From contig NZ_SGVY01000008.1 of the NCBI RefSeq assembly GCF_004535825.1, positions 55,027 to 119,026 on the forward strand: DNA of 64,000 nt. The letters run 5' to 3'. Shown piece after piece: positions 17,332 to 27,800 of the stretch; the stretch's first letter is position 1; each line of letters begins with the position of its first letter. A model generated the notes under the pieces. That model was given only the letters and a program-made list of their open reading frames with translations, did no database searches and had not been told where the DNA came from. The position numbers and the translations under genes were made by a program. This DNA comes from Segatella hominis (lineage in GTDB: Bacteria; Bacteroidota; Bacteroidia; Bacteroidales; Bacteroidaceae).

Positions 17332-18450
17332 TTATTCCCAATCTTCAAACTCCAGTTCCAGTTCCCGGTATTCTGGTCCTTGGCTACTGTTTTCCCTGTC
17401 CTCTTTCTTTGCTTCTTCTGAAGTAGCATTGCTTACAGACAAGCCGAGAAGGCGGATAGGGCGGCTGGCGGAGTAATCTACTTGTTGGAGCAATCGCTTG
17501 GCAAGTGGGAGTATTTCTTCTTTTTCCTTCAGGATTTTCTCTTGTGAAATGCTGCGGGTAATCTGGGTGAAGTCGGAAAACTTCACCTTTAAAGTTAATG
17601 TCCTACCCTCAAACCCACTCTTGGAAATCCGCTCCTGGAGTTCAAGTACTGAATGATAGAGTTCTATGATGACTGCCGTTTTTTTATAGATATCTTCCAG
17701 AAAAGTCTGTTCGCATCCCACAGACTTCCTCACTCTGCTTGTGATAACAGGTCTGTTGTCTATCCCACGGGCAAAGTCATAGAAGATATGACCGGCTTTT
17801 CCGAACACTTCAACCAGATGTTCCTCGGATACTTTCCGTAGGTCAGCTCCGTTGAAGATACCCATGAAGTGCATCTTTTGCAAGGTTTTCTTGCCCACGC
17901 CCCAGAAATCCTCTACGGGTAGCTGGGCGATGAAATCGAGCGCTTTGTCTGGATGGATGGTGCAGATACCATCAGGTTTACGGTAATCAGAAGCCACTTT
18001 GGCGAGAAACTTGCAGTAGCTGATGCCAGCCGAGGCGGTGAGTCCGGTTGCTTCCTTGATACGGGTTTTGATTTCTTTGGCGATATCCACCGCCAGTTCT
18101 ATCCCTTTCTTATTCTGTGTTACATCAAGAAAGGCTTCATCTATGGAGATGGGTTCGATGAGATTGGTATATTCCTGGAATATCTGATGTATCTGATGGG
18201 ATATTTTAGCGTAATAATCATGCCGGCAGGGCACGATGATGAGATTAGGGCAGCGCTGCTTGGCTTGAGCGATGGATTGCGCCGAGTGAACGCCATACTT
18301 CCTTGCCTCATAGCTGGCTGTAGAAACCACACCACGTGGACCGTCGAAGCCAACCGCTACCGGTTTGCCCCGAAGTTCCGGATTGTCTCTTTGCTCTACA
18401 GCCGCAAAGAAAGCATCCATGTCAATATGTATGATCTTGCGTTCTTCCAT
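17332..18450 (-). CDS. dinB: DNA polymerase IV (Y-family translesion polymerase)
   Basis: The protein has 372 residues. The N-terminal palm motif IHIDMDAFFAAVEQRD and the second catalytic motif EPISIDEAFLDVT carry the metal-binding acidic residues. LTASAGISYCKFLAKVASD and VEDFWGVGKKTLQKMHFMGI (helix-hairpin-helix) complete the core. The C-terminal little-finger region is present. It synthesises across damaged bases and is error-prone. It lies between the sensor gene and the fructan structural genes on the opposite strand, ending 5 bp past the sensor's stop, and has no evident role in fructan use. Confidence 0.92.
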   Translation of the reverse strand: MEERKIIHIDMDAFFAAVEQRDNPELRGKPVAVGFDGPRGVVSTASYEARKYGVHSAQSIAQAKQRCPNLIIVPCRHDYYAKISHQIHQIFQEYTNLIEPISIDEAFLDVTQNKKGIELAVDIAKEIKTRIKEATGLTASAGISYCKFLAKVASDYRKPDGICTIHPDKALDFIAQLPVEDFWGVGKKTLQKMHFMGIFNGADLRKVSEEHLVEVFGKAGHIFYDFARGIDNRPVITSRVRKSVGCEQTFLEDIYKKTAVIIELYHSVLELQERISKSGFEGRTLTLKVKFSDFTQITRSISQEKILKEKEEILPLAKRLLQQVDYSASRPIRLLGLSVSNATSEEAKKEDRENSSQGPEYRELELEFEDWE

Positions 18451-18575
18451 CGTCTTGTTGTAATCCGACTTATCTCTATCTGATGCAAAGATACTGTTTT
18501 ATTCTTTTTTGAAACAAATCTTTTAGAAAATTTTGCTTATTAGATGCTTCAGGTGCTTCTTTTGCTGATAAAAAA

Positions 18576-18669
18576 CGTTCATTGGCTATTAATTTTGTTG
18601 CAATGAACGGAAAGTTATATCAGATGAAAGGATATTTTAAGTATGTGTTTAGACCTTTATATAATTTTG
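18576..18669 (+). promoter_or_regulatory. Candidate operator and promoter of the outer-membrane protein/GH32 unit
   Basis: An inverted repeat CGTTCATTG (18576-18584) / CAATGAACG (18601-18609) lies about 55-85 bp upstream of a TAATTTTG -7 box (18662-18669). The initially transcribed region (GCATCAGAAATCA) closely resembles those ahead of susC and the MFS gene. The dyad is a good candidate binding site for one of the two AraC-type regulators of the locus. Confidence 0.5.
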
Positions 18670-18715
18670 CATCAGAAATCAAAACAATAACGCTAACAAT
18701 TAAAACATTAAGGTT

Positions 18716-21016
18716 ATGAATACCTATTCTATGAGAAAGTCAGCAGCCATGGTGCTTGCGCTTTCATTACTTCATGTCTCTTCAGTTTTAGCACAAGACG
18801 ACAATACCAACTCTAAGGAGGAAGGTAATCGTAATGTGATGTTGAATGCAGCCAGTGCGAATGGTCCTCGTGAGATTCAGATTGGTCTTCCTTCAGCCGA
18901 TGTCAATGTTCTCGAGAATGGCTTGCCTGTTACTTATGCAACCAATCCTCATTCTGTCAACACGATTTGGCGTGGTGATGCAAGTTTGAGCCATCAGGGT
19001 TTGCTCAAGATTGCTGAAACAGCTATCACTACAGGTAATATCGGTTATGCTGTGAATTCTTTCACCCAGAAAGGACAGAAAGGTTTCAATGGTACTTTGA
19101 ATTATAAGAGCAATCACTTCGGATTGCAGGAATTCTCTTTGAATATGAATGGTGATTTGGGAAGCGACTGGTACTACAGCTTTAATATGTATCAGGATTT
19201 CGACCCAGGAACCTTTAAGATTAAGTCAACTCCTTATCAGGACCGTACTCAGATTTATAAGGCGCTCCTCACCAAAAAGTATAACGGCAACCGTGGTGAA
19301 TTTACTGCTATGTATAAGTATGCCAACAGCCACAACGTATATAACTATGCTACCCAGAGTGCTCCATTCATTTATGTAGGTGATGGAAGCGTGAAGGAGT
19401 ATGGTGACTTCAAGCTCGGTACCACCTCTTATCTTCCTATTGATAACGAGATGACTTATCGCAATATGCGTACCGGCAAGTTGGAGCAGACTTCTCTCTA
19501 TGATGCCTGTCTGAACAAGGCAAGCGAGGTTACCCTGATGAACAACTACCGCTTTGACAACGGTTTGAACTGGAAGGCAACCTTGAAGTACGATCACTCA
19601 CGTGGTGCGATGGTTTACCAGTCACCAATGTCTATCATCGATTTGAAGAACGAGGCTAACAAGGGCGTATATAATTATATGTATCGCGACATCAACGGAC
19701 AGACCAAGGCTTACAATGGTCAGTATGTTCAGACCCGTATGTCTTGCCTCAATTCCGGAACCATCGATGAGGCTCTCTTCACCACCGAACTCAGCAAGAA
19801 ATTCAGAACTTCCACCTTCCGTCTTGGCGTGAATGAGTGGTTCTACCATATCGATTATTGCTCAAATACAACCATGTATGACCAGAGTATTCCTGCAGAT
19901 GGCAGTTATGCGTTGCGTGTCTGGGATGCTAACCAGCGCAACAGCTATTTCTACGATTTCAACAAGAACGCCTCTGAGTATTACAAGGGAAGCGAAAACA
20001 AACTGGCTCTCTACTTCACCCACGATTGGGACGTGACCAATAAGTTGAACCTCTACTATGGTGCACGTTTGGAGTGGCAGAAGCTGAAGGGTGAAAACGC
20101 TGCAGTGAAGAATGCGCAGGGTGATTTTGTAGGTCGTTTTGCTGATTACCATCTCGGTGCTACGGCTGCTGACGGAACCAAGATTGCTCCTGCAGACTTG
20201 AGTTACAGTTGGTTGAACTACGATTTCTCTGTAGCAGCAACTTATAAGTTGACCGATAACTTCGGCTTCACTGGTGATTTCACTTACATCGTGCAGCATC
20301 CTAAGTTCGAGGCTTTTGCTCCAGCAACATTGCCAAATACGGACAAGATCTCAGTACCATTGGGTCGTGCTGGTATCTACTACAATAACTCTTGGTTGAG
20401 TTTGACTTCGTTGTTCTCTTACATTTCCAAGACCAACAACAATTCAACTCTGAACTTGCAGCATGGCAGTGAGATTAAGGCAGCTCCTTTGGCTTACGAT
20501 ATCCAGACATGGGGATGGACAACCGACGCTGTGGCTCATCCATTCAAGGGATTTGATTTCCACTTCCTCTTCACATATCAGAAGCCTACCTACAAGAAGT
20601 ATGAAACCAGCATCACCTTCAACGATGGCTATGTTGGCAAAATCAACGCCACAGGCAATATCGTAGCAGAGATTCCTCAGATTCTCATTGAGTTGGATCC
20701 AAGCTACATGATTACCAAGGATATCAAGCTTTGGACAAGTTTCCGCTACTTCAGTAAGACTTATGCCAACATCAACGAGGCATATTACTTCAATGGTCAC
20801 TGGGAGACCTTTGGTGGTGTAAACTGGCAGGCTACCAAGCGCTTGGCTCTCGGTTGCACGGTGGTCAACTTCTTGAATCAGACTGGTGCCAAGGGTAGTA
20901 TCGCAGGTGCCGAGCTGATTACCAAGGATGAGGCTAAGGGAATCAAGAATCAGATTATGACGGGAAGTTATCTCCGTCCATTCACGGTTGAATTCACAGC
21001 TTCGCTTAAATTCTAA
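18716..21016 (+). CDS. TonB-dependent-receptor-like outer-membrane protein
   Basis: The protein has 766 residues with a signal peptide (cleavage near SVLAQDD, ~residue 27). REIQIGLPSADVNVLENGLP (~50-72) resembles part of a TonB plug, and the remaining ~620 residues have the alternating aromatic/polar pattern of a large beta-barrel, ending in FTASLKF with terminal Phe. It lacks the carboxypeptidase-like N-terminal domain and the EVVVTGY plug start of SusC. It is followed by a GH32 gene in the same direction, so an accessory role in uptake of fructose or short fructans is plausible; iron or another cargo is not excluded. Confidence 0.7.
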   Translation: MNTYSMRKSAAMVLALSLLHVSSVLAQDDNTNSKEEGNRNVMLNAASANGPREIQIGLPSADVNVLENGLPVTYATNPHSVNTIWRGDASLSHQGLLKIAETAITTGNIGYAVNSFTQKGQKGFNGTLNYKSNHFGLQEFSLNMNGDLGSDWYYSFNMYQDFDPGTFKIKSTPYQDRTQIYKALLTKKYNGNRGEFTAMYKYANSHNVYNYATQSAPFIYVGDGSVKEYGDFKLGTTSYLPIDNEMTYRNMRTGKLEQTSLYDACLNKASEVTLMNNYRFDNGLNWKATLKYDHSRGAMVYQSPMSIIDLKNEANKGVYNYMYRDINGQTKAYNGQYVQTRMSCLNSGTIDEALFTTELSKKFRTSTFRLGVNEWFYHIDYCSNTTMYDQSIPADGSYALRVWDANQRNSYFYDFNKNASEYYKGSENKLALYFTHDWDVTNKLNLYYGARLEWQKLKGENAAVKNAQGDFVGRFADYHLGATAADGTKIAPADLSYSWLNYDFSVAATYKLTDNFGFTGDFTYIVQHPKFEAFAPATLPNTDKISVPLGRAGIYYNNSWLSLTSLFSYISKTNNNSTLNLQHGSEIKAAPLAYDIQTWGWTTDAVAHPFKGFDFHFLFTYQKPTYKKYETSITFNDGYVGKINATGNIVAEIPQILIELDPSYMITKDIKLWTSFRYFSKTYANINEAYYFNGHWETFGGVNWQATKRLALGCTVVNFLNQTGAKGSIAGAELITKDEAKGIKNQIMTGSYLRPFTVEFTASLKF

Positions 21017-21039
21017 GCGTTTTAATTCCAATACATATA

Positions 21040-21080
21040 ATCGACAGCTCCTATATATAATAAGGTATAGGGCTGTCGAT
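21040..21080 (+). promoter_or_regulatory. Intercistronic hairpin between the outer-membrane protein and GH32 genes
   Basis: ATCGACAGC-T-CCTATA pairs with TATAGG-GCTGTCGAT, giving about 15 bp with one bulge. No T-run follows (aataacgaa), so it is more likely an mRNA-stabilising or partial-attenuation structure than a full terminator. Confidence 0.45.
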
Positions 21081-21143
21081 AATAACGAAAACAATTCTAC
21101 ATATTAATAGATATAAACAATAACAATTAACAATAGTTTTACA

Positions 21144-23042
21144 ATGAAAACAAACAATATGATGAAGGCTGCCTGCCTCATGTTGATGGCATCAGCTACC
21201 ACTTCTGCTTTTGCACAGAAGATGAATATCGAACAAAAGGGTGATACTACTATCATCAAGGTGGAGAATCCTACCAAGTATCTTCTTCTCCCTATCCAGG
21301 AAGAGAAGGATGAGGCCCAGGTTTTGCTCGATACAGGTTCTAAAGATGATACTTGGATGGACGTTCGCCTGGCTCAGAATGGTTCTGATTACTATGTGCC
21401 TTTCGCTTTGGGAAAGGGTAAGACTGCTACAGTCAAGATTCTTGGTCTGAAGAAGGATGCTTTGGCACTCAACTTGCTCAAGCTCAGTGATACATTCGAC
21501 ACCACCAATACCGATTACTATCGTCCTTCTTATCACTTCACTCCGCTCTATGGTTGGATGAACGACCCTAACGGTATGGTATATAAGGATGGAGAGTATC
21601 ATCTCTATTTCCAGTATAACCCATACGGAAGCAAGTGGGGCAATATGCACTGGGGACATGCCGTAAGCAAGGACCTGGTTCATTGGGAGCATCTCGACCC
21701 AGCCATCGCCCGCGACCCTGTAGGTCATATCTTCTCTGGTAGTTCGGTTGTGGATAAGAAGAATACGGCAGGTTTTGGCAAGAATGCCATCATCGCTATC
21801 TATACCAACAACAGTGTGAACCACGATGAAGTACAGTGCATCGCCTACAGTAACGACAATGGTCGCACCTTTACCAAGTACGAGGGCAATCCTGTGTTGA
21901 CTCCATTCGATGGTTTGAAGGACTTCCGCGACCCTAAGGTGTTCTGGTATGAGAAGGGAAAGTGCTGGTATATGATTGTTTCTGCCGATAAGGAGACCCG
22001 TTTCTATAAGTCAAAGAACTTGAAAAAGTGGACTTACGTGAGTGCCTTCGGTAAGGGCATGGGTCAGCAGCCATGTCAGTATGAGTGCCCAGACTTCTTC
22101 CAGTTGCCTGTAAATGGTGATAAGAAGAAGATGAAGTGGGTGATGACCATGAATATCAATCCAGGTTGCTGGTTTGGTGGCAGTGCTACCGAGTATTTCG
22201 TAGGTGATTTCGATGGCAAGAAGTTCACTTGTCCTGATGCCACCGAAGTAAAGTGGCTCGATTGGGGTAAGGATCACTATGCTACTGTTACCTTCTCAAA
22301 CACAGGCGACCGAGTATTGGGTATCACCTGGATGAGCAACTGGCAGTATGCCAACCTTACTCCGTTCAAGCAGAATCGTGGTGCCAACGGATTGCCACGT
22401 GAGTTGAAACTCTACGAAAAGAACGGCAAGTATTATATTTCAGAAGATGTAGCTCCAGAGGTTTATGCATTGCGTAAGGACACCAAGAATGTGGCAGATG
22501 CTTCTGTTGCCGATGCTAAGGATTTGAAGGGTGTTGCAGCCAATATGAATGGTGCTTTCGAAATCGAGGCTGATGTAACTCCTAATGCCAACGGCATTGC
22601 TGGTATTGAGATTTCAAACAACAAGCGTGAGCGCACTATGATTTATTTCGATATGAAGCAGGGAAAGGTTGTGATGGATAGAACCGAGAGTGGCCTGACC
22701 GATTTCGGCAAGCAGGCGGTTCCTCACGATATCGAGTTGGCTTGGGACAAGCAGCTGGCAGCAGAAGGCAAACAGCCTGCCCGCATCACCAACTCCATCA
22801 ATTACAAGAACGATTTCGCTCTGGCTACTTGGGCACCATTGAGTCTTTGTGAGGATGGCAAGAAGACCTATCATGTTGATATCTTCGTAGATAAGTCATC
22901 TGTTGAGCTCTTCGTAGATGGCGGTCGCATCGCCATGACCAACCTCGTGTTCCCTGTAGCTCCATACGAGAATGTGAAGCTTTATACCCAGGGTGGCAAG
23001 GCTGAGTTCAAGAACCTGAAGGTTCATAAACTTGGTTTGTAA
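21144..23042 (+). CDS. Exported GH32 fructan hydrolase (levanase/inulinase/invertase family)
   Basis: The protein has 632 residues. A signal peptide (cleavage near TSAFAQ, ~25) is followed by an N-terminal beta-sandwich-like extension (~30-115), the five-bladed propeller and a C-terminal beta-sandwich. The three GH32 acidic residues are visible: nucleophile Asp141 in WMNDPNG, transition-state stabiliser Asp263 in FRDPK, and acid/base Glu314 in YECPDF. SVELFVDGG near the end is typical of the C-terminal module. It cleaves beta-fructosyl linkages to yield fructose; preference for inulin or levan cannot be told from these motifs. No lipobox is seen, so it is probably periplasmic. Confidence 0.92.
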   Translation: MKTNNMMKAACLMLMASATTSAFAQKMNIEQKGDTTIIKVENPTKYLLLPIQEEKDEAQVLLDTGSKDDTWMDVRLAQNGSDYYVPFALGKGKTATVKILGLKKDALALNLLKLSDTFDTTNTDYYRPSYHFTPLYGWMNDPNGMVYKDGEYHLYFQYNPYGSKWGNMHWGHAVSKDLVHWEHLDPAIARDPVGHIFSGSSVVDKKNTAGFGKNAIIAIYTNNSVNHDEVQCIAYSNDNGRTFTKYEGNPVLTPFDGLKDFRDPKVFWYEKGKCWYMIVSADKETRFYKSKNLKKWTYVSAFGKGMGQQPCQYECPDFFQLPVNGDKKKMKWVMTMNINPGCWFGGSATEYFVGDFDGKKFTCPDATEVKWLDWGKDHYATVTFSNTGDRVLGITWMSNWQYANLTPFKQNRGANGLPRELKLYEKNGKYYISEDVAPEVYALRKDTKNVADASVADAKDLKGVAANMNGAFEIEADVTPNANGIAGIEISNNKRERTMIYFDMKQGKVVMDRTESGLTDFGKQAVPHDIELAWDKQLAAEGKQPARITNSINYKNDFALATWAPLSLCEDGKKTYHVDIFVDKSSVELFVDGGRIAMTNLVFPVAPYENVKLYTQGGKAEFKNLKVHKLGL

Positions 23043-23090
23043 AATATAAATATGATATAATAAATAGTTGATATTAGTGCTAATAGTATT

Positions 23091-23130
23091 GAGTCACAAC
23101 TTGGATATGTTCGGGTTGTGGCTCTTTTTT
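23091..23130 (+). terminator. Terminator after the first GH32 gene
   Basis: gagtcacaac (23091-23100) pairs with gttgtggctc (23115-23124) over 10 bp with one G-T pair, followed by six T. Confidence 0.85.
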
Positions 23131-23136
23131 CTGATA

Positions 23137-23172
23137 AAACGATGGTCGTTTCAAAAAGAATTAGTATTTTTG
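23137..23172 (+). promoter_or_regulatory. Candidate operator and promoter of the sensor-AraC gene
   Basis: The dyad AAACGA-TGG-TCGTTT lies within 23137-23151, with a -7 box TATTTTTG at 23165-23172 just before the gene. The half-site ACGA/TCGT resembles parts of the dyads ahead of susC and the MFS gene, so autoregulation or cross-regulation is possible. Confidence 0.45.
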
Positions 23173-23193
23173 CGCTCATAATAAATACAACTA

Positions 23194-24699
23194 TTGATGA
23201 AAAGACTTTATAAAAACTTAACTATACTATTTTGTCTGATTCTTCTTCTATGTTCTTGCACCCAGAAGAAGGTGGTGATAGGTGTGTCGCAATGTTGTAG
23301 CGGACTTTGGCGCGAGAAGGTGAATAATGAGATGCGACTGGCGCAGTATCAATATGATCATGTGGATTTGCTGTTTGCTACTGCAGAGAATGACGGGCAA
23401 CGTCAGGCTCGCCAGATAGACAGTATGATAGCCAGGAAGGTAGATTTGATCGTTGTTGCCCCTGATAACGTGAATGATGTAACACCTGCCATCGAGCGAG
23501 CTTATCGTGCGCATATCCCGGTTATCCTCTTCGACAGAAAGGTAAAGACACCACATTATACAGCTTCCATCGGTGGCGATAATGTAGAAGCGGGTAGGGA
23601 AGTAGCCCGCTTTCTTGCCAGTAAACTGGATGGAAAAGGTACCGTTGTTGAGATTACGGGCTTGAAGGATGCTTCCCCTGTCATTGAGCGCCATCGTGGT
23701 TTCCACGAGGTGATGAAGAATTATCCGGGAATCAAGGTGGTTACCCTAGAAAGCAACTGGAAGATGGAGCGTGCCCAGGAGTTAATGAAGCAATATCTGG
23801 ATAAGGGCGGACATGCGGATGGCGTGTTCGGACATAGCGACTTGGGTGCCATAGGAGCCTTTCTGGAAGCAGAGAGACGAGGCATTGATAAGCAGATGCT
23901 GATAGTAGGCATTGATGGATTGCCTGGTATCTGGGAAGGAGTGGATAGAGTGAAGAGGGGGCATTTTGCTGCTTCTTATGTCTATCCTACCCAGGGCGAA
24001 AAGATTATGGAATTGGCGATGAATATCCTTCAGGGTAAACCCTATAAGAAGGATAATGTAATGAAATCATTCCTTGCTACCTCTGAAAACTGCGATGCCA
24101 TCGCTCTGCAATATCAGGATCTGGAAGCCAAGATGAAGAATCTGGATCAGATTTCTGACAGTCTTGATTCTTATTCAAAGGTTTCCCGTATCCAGAAATG
24201 GATGCTTTTGATCGCCTTTATTGTAGTTCTGATTCTGTTCTTTGTCATCTACTATATATATAAGGTATATAGAAAGAAACTGCAGAAACAGAAAGCCGTG
24301 GCTCGTGGCTTCATCGAGAATAAGGAGGGCTGGGCTACTGAATTGAATCACCTGGATGAGAGTGATCGTTACTTCATGGATCGTTTCAAGAAGAAGATTC
24401 TTGAGAATATGGGCAATGCTGATATGAAGATGGATGATTTGGGAGCCCAGATGCAGTTGAGCAAGGTGCAGCTCTATCGCAAGGTGAAGGCTATGACAGG
24501 AAAAACGCCTGCCGAGCTCCTGAAAGAGATGAGACTGCAAAGAGCCTATACCCTCTTGCAGCAAACAGACAAGACAATCTCTGAAGTTTCGGCAGAAGTA
24601 GGCTTTGCAGTTCCTGGCTATTTTTCATCATGCTTCAAGAAGCAGTTTGGTGTTCTTCCTACCGATTTTAGAAATGAACAGGCATCTAATAAGGAATAG
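23194..24699 (+). CDS. Membrane one-component regulator: periplasmic sugar-binding-like sensor fused to an AraC domain, no kinase
   Basis: The protein has 501 residues. A lipoprotein-like signal (LLLCSC, Cys20 or 22) is followed by a type I periplasmic-binding-protein domain (~26-300), a membrane helix (~335-358) and an AraC-type HTH (~390-495). The HTH holds LSKVQLYRKVKAMTG and AEVGFAVPGYFSSCFKKQFG. The sensor is clearly paralogous to the hybrid kinase at 14432: VVIGVSQC...LWREKVNNEM versus FVIGVSQC...IWRDKLNDEL, and both have IERHRGF/LERHRGF. There is no histidine kinase, ATPase or receiver, so signal must pass directly through the membrane. It sits just before susC, implying local control of the locus. 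Confidence 0.88.
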   Translation: MMKRLYKNLTILFCLILLLCSCTQKKVVIGVSQCCSGLWREKVNNEMRLAQYQYDHVDLLFATAENDGQRQARQIDSMIARKVDLIVVAPDNVNDVTPAIERAYRAHIPVILFDRKVKTPHYTASIGGDNVEAGREVARFLASKLDGKGTVVEITGLKDASPVIERHRGFHEVMKNYPGIKVVTLESNWKMERAQELMKQYLDKGGHADGVFGHSDLGAIGAFLEAERRGIDKQMLIVGIDGLPGIWEGVDRVKRGHFAASYVYPTQGEKIMELAMNILQGKPYKKDNVMKSFLATSENCDAIALQYQDLEAKMKNLDQISDSLDSYSKVSRIQKWMLLIAFIVVLILFFVIYYIYKVYRKKLQKQKAVARGFIENKEGWATELNHLDESDRYFMDRFKKKILENMGNADMKMDDLGAQMQLSKVQLYRKVKAMTGKTPAELLKEMRLQRAYTLLQQTDKTISEVSAEVGFAVPGYFSSCFKKQFGVLPTDFRNEQASNKE

Positions 24700-24751
24700 T
24701 TTTCTAACTCCTTTAAAATAAGTACTTTAAAATCTTGACGAAAGATTCGAA

Positions 24752-24827
24752 AATCGTTTCATGTAACACAATTACTGTTACAGGAACGATTTTTTCTATT
24801 TATATCTCTGCCCTTTGCCTAATTTTG
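24752..24827 (+). promoter_or_regulatory. Candidate operator and promoter of susC
   Basis: A long dyad, AATCGTTTCATGTAAC (24752-24767) facing GTTACAGGAACGATT (24777-24791), is almost symmetrical. It lies about 30 bp upstream of -7 box TAATTTTG (24820-24827). The start region GCAGCAGAAATCAA is shared with the MFS promoter and close to the one at 18670. Confidence 0.6.
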
Positions 24828-24877
24828 CAGCAGAAATCAAACAATAACAATTTTGAAACTTAAAACGTTAAATAAAC

Positions 24878-27800
24878 ATGAACAATCTTTCAAAATTACT
24901 GATGAGCTCTGCGCTCTGTACTGTTTGTACTATTGCAAGTGCACAGCAGGTTAATGTAAATGGTATCGTCAGAGATGCCACAGGTGAAACCGTCATTGGT
25001 GCATCTGTCATGGTGAAAGGAACAAAGACTGGTACTGTTACCGACTTTGATGGTAACTTCCATGTCGAATGTACTCCTGGTTCCACACTTATTATATCTT
25101 ATATTGGATATAAGACGCAAGAAGTAAAGGCTTCAGATAATATGGAGGTAACACTTCAGGAAGATGCCAACGACTTGCAGGAAGTAGTTGTAACAGGTTA
25201 TACCACTCAGCGAAAGGCCGATTTGACCGGTTCCGTGGCTGTTGTTTCAACCAAAAATCTAAAGACAAATTCAGAGACTGACCCGATGCGTGCTTTGCAG
25301 GGTCGTGTTCCTGGTATGACTGTTACTACCGATGGTTCTCCTATTGGTTCTGGAACCGTGCGTATTCGTGGTATCGGTTCTTTCAACTCTTCTCAGGACC
25401 CTCTTTATATCATAGACGGTGTGCCTACCACTATGGCATTGAATACCCTCAATACAAATGATATAGAGAGTATGCAGGTTTTGAAGGATGCCGCTTCGGC
25501 TTCTATCTATGGTTCACGTGCATCGAATGGTGTCATCATCATCACCACCAAGAAAGGTAAGAAGGGTAGCAAGATTGCTGTTGACTTCTCTGCCAACCTG
25601 ACTGCACAGTTCTATTCTAACCAGTCGAAGATGAAGCTGATGAACTCCAGCCAGTATGCTACTGCGATGGCTCAGGCAGCCCTGAACGATGGACTCGATC
25701 CTGTGGCTTATGCTGCCAACTACGGCATCGACTTGAATGCAGCCTCTGGAACTCCAATCACCGTTTGGAATCCTGCTACCAACCAGTATCAGAACTATAC
25801 TATCAATGGTCGATATGATGGCTACATCAATGCCAAGAAGACCATGCGATTCTCAGATACCGACTGGCTTGATGAAATCTCTCGCACAGGTTTCTCTCAG
25901 AACTACGACCTCTCTGTATCTCATGCCAATGACAAGCATAGCGCTATGTTCTCCTTGGGATACAAGAACAATGAGGGAGTCTTGAAATATACCGACTTCG
26001 AGAATATCTCAGCTCGTTTGAACACCTCTTGGAATTTAAACAAGATAGTAACCGTAGGTGAAAATGTAACATTGACTTATACCTCTCAGGTTGATTGCCA
26101 TCCGATGGAGAATGCCTTGAAGATGCCTTCCATCGTTCCTGTTTACGAAGAAGATGGCAAGACCTTTGCAGGTCCTGTGGGTAGTATGGCCGACCGTCAA
26201 AACCCTTGTCGTGAGCAATATCAGAACCGCAACAACCACCTCGACTACTGGCGTATCTTCGGTAATGCTTTCGTAGAATTGAAGCCTGTCAAGGGATTGA
26301 CCCTGCGCTCTAACTTCGGTTTGGATTTCAAGACATCGTTTATCAATGCGATGACGAATACTTATCATTCCGATATTGTCAACAATGACATCGCCAAGAC
26401 AACGCTCTCGAATAACAATGAGACTAACTGGACATGGTCTAACACAGCCCAGTACGTTACCCAGATAGGCAAGCACAACATTGATGTACTCGGTGGTATG
26501 GAATTTTCCAAGCAGTCGGTTATCGATTTCTCTGCCTATTCAGAAGGCTATGCGCTGGAAGATAAAGATTATATGTGGCCAAATGCTGCAACAGGAACGA
26601 TGCGTAACTCGGGTGCGAAGGTAGGGTATCGCCTGGCTTCTTTCTTTGGAAAGGTGAACTACAACTGGGATGATCTCCTCTTGGCTTCCTTCACTATCCG
26701 TCATGATGGTTCATCCCGATTTGGTAAGGCTCATCGCTGGGGTACTTTCCCTGCTGCATCACTCGGCTTCAGATTCTCTAATCTCCTGAAGAAGGATTGG
26801 TTGGATGATGCAAAGTTGCGACTCTCTTGGGGTCAGACGGGTAACCAGGCTATCGACAACAATGCACAGTTTGGTCTTTATGTAGTGGATTACGGATTAG
26901 ACCGTGTAACCTCTACTGCATACGATCTCTTCCTGCAAGGTTCTGGTACCTTCCCTTCTGGTTATCGTGCCACACAGTTGGCTAACCCTAACTTGAAATG
27001 GGAGGCTGCTACCCAGTATAACGTAGGTTTGGATTACACCCTGTTTGGCAATACCCTCTATGGTACAGTGGATGCCTATATTAAGAATGTAAAGGATATG
27101 TTGATTAATCCTGCTTATCTGGGTGCAACAGGTGAAGGTGGAAATTCATGGCAGAATGGTCCTTCGCTCCGCAACTGGGGTATGGAGTTCACCGTGGGCT
27201 ATCGCAAGACCTTGGGTAATGGACTTGGCATCGACGTGAACGGTAATCTGGATTTCTTCCGCAATAAGGTTACTTATTTGCCAGCATCAACAACAGGTGC
27301 TTATGCTCACACATCTAAGGAAAACCTGGTGCAGAGTGGCAAGTCATATGGTTCTATCGTAGGTTATGTAGCCGATGGTATTTTCCAGAATCAGGAAGAA
27401 GTAGATAAGTCTGGACAGCCAAACGCACGTGTCGGTGGATTGAAATACAAGGACTTAGATGGTAAAAATGGAATTACTTCAGATGACCAGACTTGGATTT
27501 TCGACCCTGTGCCAGCCTTCTCTTATGGTTTGAATATTGCTCTCAACTACAAGGGCTTTGATTTCAGTATGTTCTGGCAGGGTGTCTATGACCAGGATGT
27601 GTATAACAACCAAAAGTTCCAGACCGACTTCTGGGCTATTACTGATAGTGGTTCTAACAAGGGAACCCGTTTGCTTGATGCTTGGAATACCAACAATACC
27701 GGTTCTTCTATCCCACGTCTGAGCACCATGAATACTGCTGATGAGGGTCGTGCTTCCACTTACTTCGTTGAGAATGGTTCTTACATGAAGTTGCGCACCT

